Shown here piece by piece: positions 17,365 through 28,619 of a stretch of 64,000 nucleotides of DNA. Position numbers and translations under genes: made by a program. Numbering within the stretch: the first letter of the stretch is position 1; each line of letters begins with the position of its first letter. The notes beneath the pieces were generated by a model. The model was not told the DNA's origin. It saw only the letters and a program-made list of their open reading frames with translations, and did no database searches. The stretch comes from Butyrivibrio fibrisolvens 16/4 (lineage in GTDB: Bacteria > Bacillota > Clostridia > Lachnospirales > Lachnospiraceae): the NCBI GenBank assembly GCA_000209815.1, contig FP929036.1, forward strand, positions 551,885-615,884, in the 5' to 3' direction.

Positions 17365-18660
17365 TTAACTTACCTTTAACTTAAATTTCTGCAAATCTCT
17401 TTCGGAATCAATCTCTTCCATAACAGCACCAAGCTTATTAAACTTTTCAACGATGCTCTCGTAACCACGCTGAATATATTTAATATCATCGATTACTGTG
17501 ATTCCATCTGCTGCAAGTCCTGCAATGATAAGTGCTGCACCTGCACGAAGGTCTGGTGCGCAAACCTGAGCACCTGTATATCTTTCAACACCAGTTACAA
17601 TAGCAACTGTGCTTTCAACCTTGATGTTAGCGCCCATTCTTGCAAGTTCATCTACATACTTGAATCTGTTCTCGAAGATAGACTCTGTAACTGTGCTAGT
17701 GCCCTCAGCAATACCAAGTACTGCTGTAATCTCAGGCTGCATATCTGTAGGGAAGCCAGGGTAAGGAAGTGTGGTAACGTGAGTGCTTGTAAGCTTACGT
17801 CCCTTTGCGATAACACGAACTGCGTCATCATATTCCTCAATGATACATCCTGCCTCAATAAGCTTTGCAGAAGTAGCCTCTAAATGCTTTGGAATAACGT
17901 TCTTAACAAGAACATCACCGTGTGTGGCTGCTGCTGCACACATATATGTACCAGCCTCAATCTGATCTGGAATAACTGCGTATGTAGTACCGTGAAGTGC
18001 TGGAACACCGACGATACGAATAACATCTGTACCTGCTCCACGAATATTAGCACCCATAGAGTTAAGGAAAGAAGCAACGTCTACAACGTGTGGCTCCTTA
18101 GCTGCATTCTCGATTGTTGTTTTGCCCTCTGCAAGAACTGCAGCAAGCATAATATTGATAGTGGCACCAACAGATACCTTATCAAGGTAAATATGGTTAC
18201 CAACCAGTCTGTCTGCTCTAGCTGACCAAAGTCCATAGGAAACATCCACATTTGCACCAAGAGCCTTAAGACCCTTAACATGTAAATCAATAGGACGAGC
18301 ACCGATAAGGCATCCTCCTGGGAGTGCAACCTCAGCGTTCTTATACTTTCCTAAAAGTGCACCCATTAAATAATATGATGCACGAATCTTCTTAATATAC
18401 TCGTAATCTACTGACAGTCTTGATATGCTTGAACCATTAATCTTAACTGTGTGATCATCTACGCGGTTAATTGAAGCTCCGATATCCTCAAGAGCACCAA
18501 TAAGTACATTTATATCTTTGACATTTGGCAGATTTTCAATTGTAACAGTTTCGTCTGTCATTATGGCACCTGCAAGTATACCCAGTGCCGCATTCTTAGC
18601 GCCACTGATTTCCACTTCACCGGATAGTGGTGTGCCGCCTTTAATTACATACTGTTCCAT
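17365..18660 (-). CDS. murA: UDP-N-acetylglucosamine 1-carboxyvinyltransferase
   Basis: First committed step of peptidoglycan synthesis: transfer of enolpyruvate from PEP to UDP-GlcNAc. 431 residues with the N-terminal ISGAKNAALGIL motif, the active-site loop LPGGCLIGARPIDLH (the Cys that fosfomycin modifies) and the LPYPGFPTDMQP motif. I start at the ATG at 18660, six bases after AGGAG, instead of an upstream in-frame codon at 18693. It follows the ABC exporter pair and precedes the zinc-ribbon gene. Confidence 0.95.
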   Translation of the reverse strand: MEQYVIKGGTPLSGEVEISGAKNAALGILAGAIMTDETVTIENLPNVKDINVLIGALEDIGASINRVDDHTVKINGSSISRLSVDYEYIKKIRASYYLMGALLGKYKNAEVALPGGCLIGARPIDLHVKGLKALGANVDVSYGLWSARADRLVGNHIYLDKVSVGATINIMLAAVLAEGKTTIENAAKEPHVVDVASFLNSMGANIRGAGTDVIRIVGVPALHGTTYAVIPDQIEAGTYMCAAAATHGDVLVKNVIPKHLEATSAKLIEAGCIIEEYDDAVRVIAKGRKLTSTHVTTLPYPGFPTDMQPEITAVLGIAEGTSTVTESIFENRFKYVDELARMGANIKVESTVAIVTGVERYTGAQVCAPDLRAGAALIIAGLAADGITVIDDIKYIQRGYESIVEKFNKLGAVMEEIDSERDLQKFKLKVS

Positions 18661-18719
18661 ATTGTCTCCTACAATTTCATTTCTCTCATCCAATTAGCCA
18701 AAAAAGGGCATAGTTATCC

Positions 18720-20456
18720 CTAAGCGATTTGGCTCCGATATAATTTAGCATAAAAGCCGTCTTTCTGCAACAATTCTGAGTGATTACCTTGCTCAACAAT
18801 TTGTCCGTCTTTGACGAACAAAATTACGTCAGCCTCTCGAATTGTTGACAGTCTGTGGGCTACAACAAATGTAGTTCTGCCTTCCATCATTTTATTAAAT
18901 GCCGATTGTATCTTTTGCTCTGTACGAGTATCAATTGATGAAGTGGCTTCATCCAAAATCAGCATAGGTGGAATATTAAGCATTACCCTGGTGATACATA
19001 ATAGCTGCATCTGCCCCTGAGACAGCGATCCATTGTCTGTAGATAAAATCGTATCATAGCCATAAGGCATTCTTTTTATAAAGCTATGGGCGTGGGTAGC
19101 CTTTGCTGCAGCTATTATTTCCTCGTCGGTGGCATCTGGATTTGCCATCTTTAGATTTTCTTTAATAGTGGCATTTTTTAGCCAGGTCTCTTGAAGCACC
19201 ATACCAAAATTGCTTCGAAGATTATTTATATCAATATCTCTAATATCAACACCATCTATTAAAATTTCCCCGGCATCAATATCATAAAATCTCATTAATA
19301 GATTAATGATTGTACTTTTTCCTGCTCCGGTTGGTCCTACAATTGCAACCCTCTTACCAGGCTCCACTGTAAGGTTCAGGTGCTCAATAAGCTTTTTATC
19401 TTTATCATATGAAAAGCTTACATCCTTAAATTCTATCTTTCCCTTTGCACCATCTATACTCTTATCCCCTTCATTCAGCTCTTCCTTTGCATCAATCATC
19501 TCAAATAGACGAGCTGCACAGGCTAATGAATTCTGAAACTCCGTAACCACGCCTGAGATTTCATTAAATGGCTTACCATAACTGCTGGCGTAAGAAAGAA
19601 ATGATGTAAGACCTCCTACTGTAATGCCTCCAGAAATAGCCATCATTGCACCAAATACACCAACTGCCGCATAAATAAGATTATTAACAAGACGTGTACT
19701 AGGGTTAACAGTAGATGAATAGAATGTTGCCTTCATAGATGCATCTGCCAGCTGATCATTCATTATTTCAAATTGCTCTAATGCATCATCCTCATAATCA
19801 TTATTTCTAACGATATTTTTGTTTACGATGATTTCTTCTATATAGGAAGTTTCTGCACCCCTTAGCTTTGCCTGCTCTCCGAAAAACTTATAGGTTCTTT
19901 CAGATATAAATTTTGCTAACAATAATGAAAATGGTGTAGCGATAATGACTATCAGCGCTATCTTCCAGGAAATTCTCATCATAAAATAGATTGTTCCAAA
20001 TATAGTAAGAACACCTGTAAACAGCTGAGTAAATCCCATTAACAAACCATCAGAAAATGTATCAGCATCAGAAACTATTCTGCTGACAAAATCTCCGTGA
20101 GGATGACTGTCAATAACAGAAAGCCTAATATGCTGAAGCTTACTAAAGGCTCTATCCCTCAGACTCTTAGTAATATTATAGGTAATACGATTGTTTACCC
20201 TATTCATAATCCACTGGGTAAAGAATGTTGCCACAACAGTAATAGAAATCTCCCTTAAAACGGAAATTAATCTATCATAATCGATAACACCTTTGCCCAC
20301 TATGCAGTCAACAGCCTGACCTGTAAGGATTGGAATCCTAAGAGTTAATATAACTGTAGCTAAAGCACATAAAATTGAGATGATAATATCAAAATAGTAC
20401 GCTTTTAACTCTATTAAAACACGTTTTAATATTTTTGATTGAGGCTTATTTTTCAT
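18720..20456 (-). CDS. ABC exporter half-transporter (permease-ATPase), subunit 2
   Basis: 578 residues: an N-terminal six-helix exporter domain (FDIIISILCALATVIL, FFTQWIMNRV, IALIVIIATPFSLLLA) and a C-terminal ATPase with Walker A VGPTGAGKSTII, Q-loop LQETWL, signature LSQGQMQ and Walker B MLILDEATSS. The signature reads LSQGQ rather than LSGGQ, typical of one half of heterodimeric exporters. The ATG overlaps the stop of the preceding half-transporter gene by one base (TAATG), which supports a heterodimer. Substrate unknown; drug, lipid or peptide export are all possible. Confidence 0.85.
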   Translation of the reverse strand: MKNKPQSKILKRVLIELKAYYFDIIISILCALATVILTLRIPILTGQAVDCIVGKGVIDYDRLISVLREISITVVATFFTQWIMNRVNNRITYNITKSLRDRAFSKLQHIRLSVIDSHPHGDFVSRIVSDADTFSDGLLMGFTQLFTGVLTIFGTIYFMMRISWKIALIVIIATPFSLLLAKFISERTYKFFGEQAKLRGAETSYIEEIIVNKNIVRNNDYEDDALEQFEIMNDQLADASMKATFYSSTVNPSTRLVNNLIYAAVGVFGAMMAISGGITVGGLTSFLSYASSYGKPFNEISGVVTEFQNSLACAARLFEMIDAKEELNEGDKSIDGAKGKIEFKDVSFSYDKDKKLIEHLNLTVEPGKRVAIVGPTGAGKSTIINLLMRFYDIDAGEILIDGVDIRDIDINNLRSNFGMVLQETWLKNATIKENLKMANPDATDEEIIAAAKATHAHSFIKRMPYGYDTILSTDNGSLSQGQMQLLCITRVMLNIPPMLILDEATSSIDTRTEQKIQSAFNKMMEGRTTFVVAHRLSTIREADVILFVKDGQIVEQGNHSELLQKDGFYAKLYRSQIA

Positions 20457-22200
20457 TATTTAGCCTCCTCTCTAGGAAATTGGCAATAATAGATTTCCTG
20501 GTATGTTTCACAAGTCTCGATAAGCTCTTCATGGGTTCCAAGTCCCACACATTTGCCGTCATCCAGTACTAGAATCTGGTCTGCGTCCTTAACAGAGGAT
20601 GCTCTCTGGGATACGATGATTTTAGTTGGGTTCCAACTCAACTCTGATAAGGCCCTACGTAACTTGGCTTCTGTGCCAAGATCAAGAGCTGATGCTGAGT
20701 CGTCTAATACAAGTATCTCAGGCTTTCCCATTAGTCCTCTGGCTATAGTCAGTCTCTGTCGCTGACCACCAGAGAAATTGCTTCCTCTACCCATGACCTC
20801 ACAATCTATACCGCCCTCCTTTGCTTCCACAAAATCAAGCGCCTGAGCAGTCTTTAATGCTGATTTAATTTCATCATCAGATGCCTCATTTTGCTTCATT
20901 GTAAGGTTGCTTCTTACTGTGCCATGAAACAGTGAGGCGTGCTGAGGAACTATACCAAACTTCCATGCCAAATGGTCATCCTTCAGCTTTCTAACATCCT
21001 GTCCATCCAGTTCTATTATTCCCTTTGTAGCATCATAGGTATGATTTAGAAGCTTTACCAAAGTACTCTTTCCGGAACCTGTTCCTCCAATTATTCCAAG
21101 TGTTGAGCCTGCTGGAATCTCAACACTTATATCCTCAAGGTCATATTCGTTTCCGCCGTTGTAGCTAAAGGAAACATTCTTTACAGATATACTTCCAAGC
21201 TGATGAGAACCACCAATAATCACATCTCCATCTGGTATCTTTTCCTTACATCTTTCATCTGATTTCATCTCCATAATTTCCTGCACTCGCATTGCAGATG
21301 GATATGCCTTCATCAAAAGAACAATAAGATTAGCCAGCTTAATTAATTCAATAAGGATCTGGCCCATATAATTTACAAGTGCTACTACATCACCCTGTAA
21401 AATAAACCCAGAATCTACCCTTCTCATAGCAATGTAAATAAGACCAACTATTCCTATATTAACAATTACATAGGTTACTGGATTAAGGAGAGCAGATATT
21501 CTACCAGTTCCTATCTGCATTCTTGTCAGTTCATTTGTTTTTCATTAAAGCCGGTCTTTTCGCTTTCCACCTGACAAAAGGCTCTTAGCACTCTGGCACC
21601 ATCCAGGTTTTCTGAAGTGGCGTGAAGTATTTTCTCAAGCTTTGCAGCTATTGATTTATACCTTGGAAGAGTGTATTTCATAATAAAATACACTGCAGTT
21701 GAAAGTAGAATCACCACCAAAATAAAAATTAATGCAGATTTAATATCTACAATAAACGCCATAATAGTGGCGCCTTCAACAATAAACGGAGATCTTAGAA
21801 ATAGGCGTAGCACCATATTGATTCCGTTTTGAACCTGGTTTATATCATTTGTTATTCTGGTGGTTAGAACCTCTTCGCCTACCTTTTCCTTTGCTCCCTG
21901 TGACAGAGAAAGAATTTTTCTAAATAAATCTCTTCTGATTCTAGCGGCTGTATATACTGCCACATAGGCGCTAAAATACTGAGCGGTAATGGAAAATGCC
22001 AATCCTACTACAGCAAGGAAAACTAAAACCCCACTCATCTCAATGATGTAGTGGGTATTTGAACTTCCGATTCCCTTGTTAATTATGGAAGCCATAACAA
22101 GGGGAACCAAAAGCTCAAATATCGCCTCTAGCATTTTGAATAGTGGGGCTAAAATCGCTCTAATTTTATATTTTTTTAAATAGTTAATTATAAAGCTCAT
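20456..22200 (-). CDS. ABC exporter half-transporter, subunit 1; frame split
   Basis: Two open frames (22200-21526 and 21520-20456) join to about 581 residues when one base is restored in the five-T run at 21538-21542. The N-terminal half is an exporter transmembrane domain (LVPLVMASIINKG, LVFLAVVGLAFSI). The ATPase has Walker A IGGTGSGKSTLV, signature NFSGGQRQR and a Walker B ILVLDDSASALD in which Asp replaces the usual catalytic Glu. In heterodimeric exporters one site is often degenerate in just this way, and the partner (LDEATSS) keeps Glu. The two subunits should therefore work as an asymmetric pair. Confidence 0.85.
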
Positions 22201-22203
22201 AGA

Positions 22204-23334
22204 TTAATTTGCATCTGAATCATCGCCTGATTCTGCACTAGTATCCTCTGTTTCTTCAGCTGGTTCTTCAGTTGTCTCCTCAGTCTTTTCCTCTGTGCCT
22301 TCCTCAGTAGATTCCTTTGTATCTTCTTTTTCTACAGCCTTAAAAAGTGTATCAAACTTTACTTTTTCCCAAACCTTTTCATCAACTGTCCACTCAATCT
22401 CCTCTTTCCAAGAAGAAACAAGCTCGTTGAATTTTTCAGTCTGTAATGAAGTTCTCTTGTTATCTGATGCCTCTGTATCGTGATCCTTATCAAGACGGAT
22501 TACATAGTAGCCTGCATCTGTTACTTCGATAACTGATGAAACCTCACCTTCCTTAAGAGCCTCGGCAGCCTCAATAATGGAAATATCCATTGTGCTGTCT
22601 TCTGTCTCACCCTTAAGGTATGAGTATGTAGAAGTAGTAAGTCCCTGAGCTTCAACCTCAGCATCAAAATCCTCAGCTACACTAAGAGCCTTTGCATTTG
22701 CCTTAAGGTCTGTGATTTCCTCATCTGTAAGCTCTACTGTTTTACCATCCTCATCAGTGTTGCCTGTTGTCTTAAATAATACGTATGTGAATGAGCGCAT
22801 CCAGCAATCATCTTCTGTGATATCCTTGTCTGCTTCCTTCTTTGCTGCATCACCTACGAGATTGTAATATGTTCTATACTCAAGGTATTCCTTAACTGTA
22901 TCCTTTGTAGCTCCCATAATCTTGAGAGACTCTTCATCGTTATCAGCAAGGAACTTATCTACTGCATCATCAATAGCTTTTTCCTGCTCATCTGAAAGGC
23001 TGACATTGTAATCACTAGCGTGCTTCTTTGCTACGTACTGATCCTCAAGGTCTGTTAAAACACCGTCCTTAGTCTCTTCCTGAAGTGTAGAGCCTGAACC
23101 AGTCATATCAGAATTCCACATTCCCTCTCCATAATATGAAAGGAGGAACTGGTCATACATTGACTGCTGATATCTAGCTGCAAAGTTTGCAAGGCCAAGA
23201 GAAATAGTTTCAGTCTTGTCTCCATTCTTTATAGTTACAAGTGTTTCATTTGGATTAATTTTACCGCAGCCTGCCAGTAATACTGTTGCTGAAAGAGCTG
23301 CAATACAAGCTGTCTTTACCTGTCTTTTAATCAT
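22204..23334 (-). CDS. PrsA/SurA-like peptidyl-prolyl isomerase lipoprotein
   Basis: 376 residues. The signal peptide ends in a lipobox LLAGC, so the mature protein is an outer-face membrane lipoprotein. The N-terminal helical chaperone part is followed by a parvulin-like segment (EALKEGEVSSVIEVTDAGYYVIRLD) and a long Glu/Thr-rich acidic tail. It should assist folding of secreted proteins such as the many surface proteins encoded nearby. It follows mfd, an arrangement seen in many Firmicutes. The parvulin region is divergent, so isomerase activity is uncertain. Confidence 0.8.
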   Translation of the reverse strand: MIKRQVKTACIAALSATVLLAGCGKINPNETLVTIKNGDKTETISLGLANFAARYQQSMYDQFLLSYYGEGMWNSDMTGSGSTLQEETKDGVLTDLEDQYVAKKHASDYNVSLSDEQEKAIDDAVDKFLADNDEESLKIMGATKDTVKEYLEYRTYYNLVGDAAKKEADKDITEDDCWMRSFTYVLFKTTGNTDEDGKTVELTDEEITDLKANAKALSVAEDFDAEVEAQGLTTSTYSYLKGETEDSTMDISIIEAAEALKEGEVSSVIEVTDAGYYVIRLDKDHDTEASDNKRTSLQTEKFNELVSSWKEEIEWTVDEKVWEKVKFDTLFKAVEKEDTKESTEEGTEEKTEETTEEPAEETEDTSAESGDDSDAN

Positions 23335-23403
23335 TATTTCCTTCTTCCTGGGTAAACCCTACCCATTATTTTTTCTAACGTTTCGATTATAGTTAATATT
23401 TGC

Positions 23404-26400
23404 CTAATTATCAACTTTTATAGACTTTAAGTCAGATAGAAAGTCCTGTAAATAATCGTATATTTCGTTAGGCTTTATTCTGGTATTCGCCTTTGTATTA
23501 AATATAAATGCCGGAGCCTTCGGATCTGCAGCAAAGGTAATATGTGGATTATTCCGTTCTAACAGGGCAGGAATCTGCGCCACATCAATCTTTGCCTTTT
23601 CATACATTACTATCTTTATGATATCGCCCTTTTGCTCTATTGCAGTAACATAGGAATCATGAGCCTTTACACGCAGCATAGCAACCCACAACAGATTCTG
23701 TACGCATCTCTTTGGTTCACCAAATCTATCCACAAGCTCATCAAGCATATCATCTCTGGCCTCTTCAGAATCAATGGCTGCGATACGCTTGTAAATATCA
23801 ATTCGCTGCTCCTCATTTGATACGTAAGTATCAGGAAGGTATGCCTCTATATTAATATCCACAGTAGTATTAAAGCTGTCTTCCTTAACCTCGCCCTTTT
23901 CCCTCTTAACGGCTTCGTTAAGCATCTTGCAGTACAAATCGTAACCTACAGCCGTCATATTTCCGTGCTGCTCTATACCAAGAAGATTTCCTGCTCCTCT
24001 GATTTCCAAATCTCTCATGGCAATCTTGAAACCAGAACCAAGGTCCGTAAATTCCTTTATAGCCGCAAGTCTCTTTTCAGCCACTTCCTTCAGCATCTTG
24101 TCTCTCTTGTACATAAGGAAAGCGTATGCAGTACGATTGCTTCGACCTACACGTCCTCTAAGCTGGTACAGCTGAGAGAGTCCCATATTGTCAGCATCGT
24201 GTATGATGATTGTATTTACATTTGAAATATCAAGACCAATTTCTATGATGGTGGTGGCCACAAGAACATCGATTTCATGGTTGATAAACTGCATCATTAC
24301 ATCCTCAACCTTTACCTCTGTCATCTGGCCATGAATGTAGCCAACTGTTGATTCAGGAACCAACCGCTCAATTTCAGCCGCCATGTCCTGTATGCCACGG
24401 ACGCGGTTAAAGACATAATAAACCTGTCCATCTCGTGCCATTTCGCGCACAATTGCCTCTCTAACCATCTCCTCGTTGTATTCAAATACAAAAGTCTGGA
24501 TTGGGGTTCTTTCCATAGGTGCTTCATCCAAAACACTCATATCTCGGATACCTACTAAGGACATGTGAAGGGTACGAGGAATAGGTGTAGCAGACAGGGA
24601 TAATACATCCACCGTCTTCTTCATTTGCTTTATCTGCTCCTTGTGATTTACACCAAATCTTTGCTCTTCATCTATGATTAATAGACCCAAATCTTTAAAC
24701 TGGACATCCTTTGACAGTAGCCTATGAGTGCCGATAACTATATCGACCATGCCACTTCTTAAATCTTGAATTGTTTTTTCTGCTCGGCTGCAGATCTAAA
24801 TCTACATAGCAAGCCAACGTTAACTGGATAGCCACCCATACGTTGTACAAAATTATTGTAGTGCTGCTGTGCAAGGATAGTAGTAGGCACCAGATATGCC
24901 ACCTGCTTTCCTTCCTGAACAGCTTTGAAGGCAGCTCGCATAGCTACCTCTGTCTTGCCAAAGCCTACATCCCCGCAAATCAGTCTATCCATTATTTTTG
25001 AGGACTCCATGTCTGATTTTACGGCATCTATTGCAGAAAGCTGCCCCTCAGTCTCCTCATAAGGGAAACTTTCCTCAAATTCCTTCTGCCACACAGTATC
25101 CGGTCCATAAATAAACCCATCAGTGTTCTGTCTTAAGGCATATAAATCTACTAATTCCTTTGCAACCACTCCAACAGCTGACTGAACTTTCTGTTTTGTT
25201 CGCGTCCATTCCTGGGTTCCTGCGCCCAAAGAGTTTAGTTTAGGCTTCTTTCCATCAGGACCTGAATATTTTTGTATCTGGTCTAGTTGATTCGTGAGTA
25301 CATATAAATTGCTGCCTTTTGCGTACTCTATTTTGATGTAATCACGTATTACACGGTCCAGCTCCATCTGCTCGGTACCCTTATAGACACCCAGACCGTA
25401 ATTCTCATGTACTACGTAATCACCTACATGGAGATCTGAGAAGGACGATATACTCTCTCCTTCGTACTTCTTTACCCTCTTTTTCTTCTTTCTGACATGA
25501 CCGAAGATATCTCCATCTGACAGCATTACAAAGGCTGAATCAGGATAATCAAATCCTCTTTTAATATTTCCGACGCATATCATTGTCTCCCCAGGATTAA
25601 TCCTGTGATCCAAATCGCTAGTATAATACGCGTTCAATCCTTCGTCTAAAAGATCCTCTGCCAGTCGCTGTCCCTTGGTTGCCGAGCTGGTTACCAAAAG
25701 TACCTTATATTTGCGCTTCTTGTACTGTAGCAACTCTTTTGTAAGCAGCTCAAAACTGCCATTATATGCATTTACTCCCTGCACAGTTATGCTATAGTGA
25801 TTTGCTGATTTCAGAAGCTTATTCTTGGCATCAAGCACCGACATTAGGGTGATAGGATACTTTTCTAGCTTTCCAAACACCTCCGACATACCATACAACA
25901 TATCCATTTGGCCTTTTAGCATATATCCGGCCTCTACACGGCGTGTCATTGCATCAGCAAATTCAGTCTCTGTAACCTCTGCTTTATTGATTACCTTCTG
26001 TATCTCATCAATAAATACATAGGTGCCCTTTGGCATAAAGTCTGCAAATGAGCCCAGCTTATCGCAAAAATATGTCAGATGTGTCTCAAGCTCCTGGCTA
26101 AGTCCCCATTCTCTGGTCTCTTCTATAACTCTGTCTGCATAGGTTTTTAGATGAAAAGCTTCTTCCGTTTTCATCTCCTTACGATAGGCTTCGTACCTTT
26201 CGTCTCGTTCTTTTTCAATCTTTGACAAACCTGCAGCAACTTCCTCAGCGCTTAATATAAGCTCAACCGCAGGAAAAATTAAAACAGCATTTATATTTTC
26301 GATAGACTTTTGATTACTAGGATCATAGGTACGAATACTATCTACTTCATCACCCCACAGCTCAATACGAACTGGTAACTCCGCTGTCAATGGATAAACA

Positions 26401-26930
26401 TCGATGATACCACCTCGCACTGCAAATTCTCCAGGATGCTCACAGGTTCCTACATTTTCGTAGCCCATAGCTACAAGCTTGCGACGAAGTGCCTCAAGCT
26501 CTACTGTATCAGTATCAGAAACAGCTACAATACCTTCCTCAAAATATGAAAGTGCTGGTAGCTTATTCATCAAAGCATCAATAGTTGTAATAACTGTACA
26601 GCTATTGTTGCTAATAACAGCCTCTATGGCCTTCATACGCTCTCTAGTGAGGGCATTACCCCTGATATCCGACTGATAGAATAAGAAGTCCTTAGCTGGG
26701 AAGTACACCACATCATTATCAAAGAATCTGTATTCCTCATATAATTCTCTGGCTTTCAGCTCGTCACTGGTAATAATCAGCTTATATTTTACGTCATAGC
26801 CTATACCATAAATAAGGTGCGCCTTATCAGCGCACCCAGTAATATCATATATCTTTCCATGCTTAAGTAGAGCCTCCCTAAGAGACTCTACTGCTGTTAA
26901 TGATTCAAATGGCTCCAAAAATGCTTTCAT
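23404..26930 (-). CDS. mfd: Transcription-repair coupling factor Mfd, frame split
   Basis: Restoring one base in the six-T run at 24774-24779 joins 26930-24759 with 24750-23404, giving about 1175 residues, the normal Mfd length. Domains in order: UvrB-like N-terminal region (GIIDVYPLTAELPVRIELWGDE), RNA polymerase-interacting domain with VHENYGLGVYKG, the RecG-like translocase with Walker A CGDVGFGKTEVAMRAAF, the DEEQRFGV box (split point nearby) and helicase motifs (LRGRVGRSNRTAY), then the C-terminal regulatory domain. Mfd dislodges stalled RNA polymerase and recruits UvrA. Damage at a homopolymer in this conserved gene points to a sequence error. Confidence 0.93.
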
Positions 26931-26962
26931 ATAGTTAAACCTGTATTTAATAATCTAGTAAA

Positions 26963-28612
26963 TTACTTTAACCACAGAAGTGCTTCCGCTCTTTCGATAG
27001 CGGCGTCGATATTTGGCTGGAAGTTATCCTCACCTACAATCTTAATGAAATCTGCCTTTTCCATCATATGGCGAGGCTGCTCATTAACATGTGAGAATAC
27101 AACCGTTACGCCCTTCTTTTCTGCTCTTTCAACTAAATCTCTAAGTGCTCTAAGGGCTGTTACATCAATTGCTGGAACAGAACGCATTCTAATGATAAGG
27201 ACCTTTGTGAAATCCTTTACATTGATGCTTTCTGCAAGCATATCTGAAACACCAAAGAAAAGTGGTCCTGTAATCTCGAATACACGAATCTCCTTAGCTA
27301 CTGGACGAAGATCATCTACAAACTCTTCCTCATCACCTAAATATGTCCAGCCACTAACGTGTGTCTCCTCGCTCATTCTCTTGATAAAGAGGATACAAGC
27401 TACAATCATACCCCACTCAATTGCAACAACAAGGTCGAATACAACTGTAAGGACGAATGTAAGTACAAGAACGATAATATCTGATTTTGGTGCATACTTT
27501 ACAAGTCTTGTGAAAGGTCTCCACTGGCACATATTGTATGCTACCTGGAAAAGAATAGCGGCGATACATGGCATTGGAATAAACTTTGCATAAGGCATAA
27601 GTACTACAAGGATAATAAGCAATGTAACTGAGTGAACCATACCAGCGATAGGTGTACGTCCACCATTTTTTATATTAGCAGCTGTACGAGCGATAGCGCC
27701 TGTAGCAGGAATACCACCAAAAAGTACTGAACCAATATTACCGATACCCTGTCCAATAAGCTCCTGATTACTTCTGTGCTTGCTATTTACCATACCATCA
27801 GCAACTACTGCAGAAAGAAGTGATTCGATAGCTGCAAGAATGGCGATTGTAAACGCATTTGGCATTTCCTTTCTCATTACAGAAAGTGAGAAATGAGGAA
27901 CTGTTATAGATGGAAGTCCAGCCTTTAAATCTGGGTAAAGAGTTCCGATTGTGTTTACCTTTAATCCAAGTCCCTGTACCATAAGAATTCCTGCAAATAC
28001 AGCAATGATAGATGCTGGAATCTTTGAGAAAAACTTAGGCCAGATAATAAGAATCGCAAGACATACAACGCCAACTAAAACTGCCTGCCAGTTGATTGTA
28101 TCAATATTTACAAAGAAAAGCTTAAGCTTGTCCATTGTCTCAATTGGCTTCTCTCCGTGGAAATCCATTCCAAAGAAATCCTTGAACTGGCCGATAAGGA
28201 TTGTTACAGCGATACCTGCTGTAAATCCTGTGGTGATAGTGTAAGGGATGAATTTAATAAGTGCTCCAGCCTTTACAACACCAAGAATAATAAGAATAAT
28301 ACCTGCCATAATGGTAGCAATGATAAGACCATCCATACCATCTGTAGCGATAATTCCAGCGACGATAGTAGCAAAGGCTGCTGTAGGACCAGCAATCTGT
28401 ACTGTACTACCACCGAAGAATGAAATAAGGAAACCTGCAACAATGGCAGTGTACAGACCTGGCTCTGGGCCAACACCTGAAGCAAGTGCCAAGGCAATAG
28501 AAAGTGGCAATGCGATGATTGCCACGATGATTCCCGAAATTACATCTTTTACGAGCTGTTCCTTACTGTAATCTTTCATACAGGTGAACAGCATAGGTTT
28601 AAAATGTTCCAT
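26963..28612 (-). CDS. SulP-family anion transporter with STAS domain
   Basis: 549 residues with about 10-12 membrane helices, the SulP signature region (GISGIIVAIIALPLSIALALASG, GPTAAFATIV) and a C-terminal STAS domain (VLIIRMRSVPAIDVTALRAL). Family members carry sulfate, bicarbonate, or dicarboxylates by proton or sodium symport; the substrate cannot be read from sequence. It lies between mfd and the pilus-like genes with gaps of 32 and 7 bases, in the same direction, so it is probably cotranscribed. Confidence 0.88.
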   Translation of the reverse strand: MEHFKPMLFTCMKDYSKEQLVKDVISGIIVAIIALPLSIALALASGVGPEPGLYTAIVAGFLISFFGGSTVQIAGPTAAFATIVAGIIATDGMDGLIIATIMAGIILIILGVVKAGALIKFIPYTITTGFTAGIAVTILIGQFKDFFGMDFHGEKPIETMDKLKLFFVNIDTINWQAVLVGVVCLAILIIWPKFFSKIPASIIAVFAGILMVQGLGLKVNTIGTLYPDLKAGLPSITVPHFSLSVMRKEMPNAFTIAILAAIESLLSAVVADGMVNSKHRSNQELIGQGIGNIGSVLFGGIPATGAIARTAANIKNGGRTPIAGMVHSVTLLIILVVLMPYAKFIPMPCIAAILFQVAYNMCQWRPFTRLVKYAPKSDIIVLVLTFVLTVVFDLVVAIEWGMIVACILFIKRMSEETHVSGWTYLGDEEEFVDDLRPVAKEIRVFEITGPLFFGVSDMLAESINVKDFTKVLIIRMRSVPAIDVTALRALRDLVERAEKKGVTVVFSHVNEQPRHMMEKADFIKIVGEDNFQPNIDAAIERAEALLWLK

Positions 28613-28619
28613 AATTTAA

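Noticed and set aside
23404-26930. Two separate helicase-like genes instead of one mfd.
   Set aside because: The halves match consecutive parts of Mfd and fuse exactly by one added base in a six-T run.
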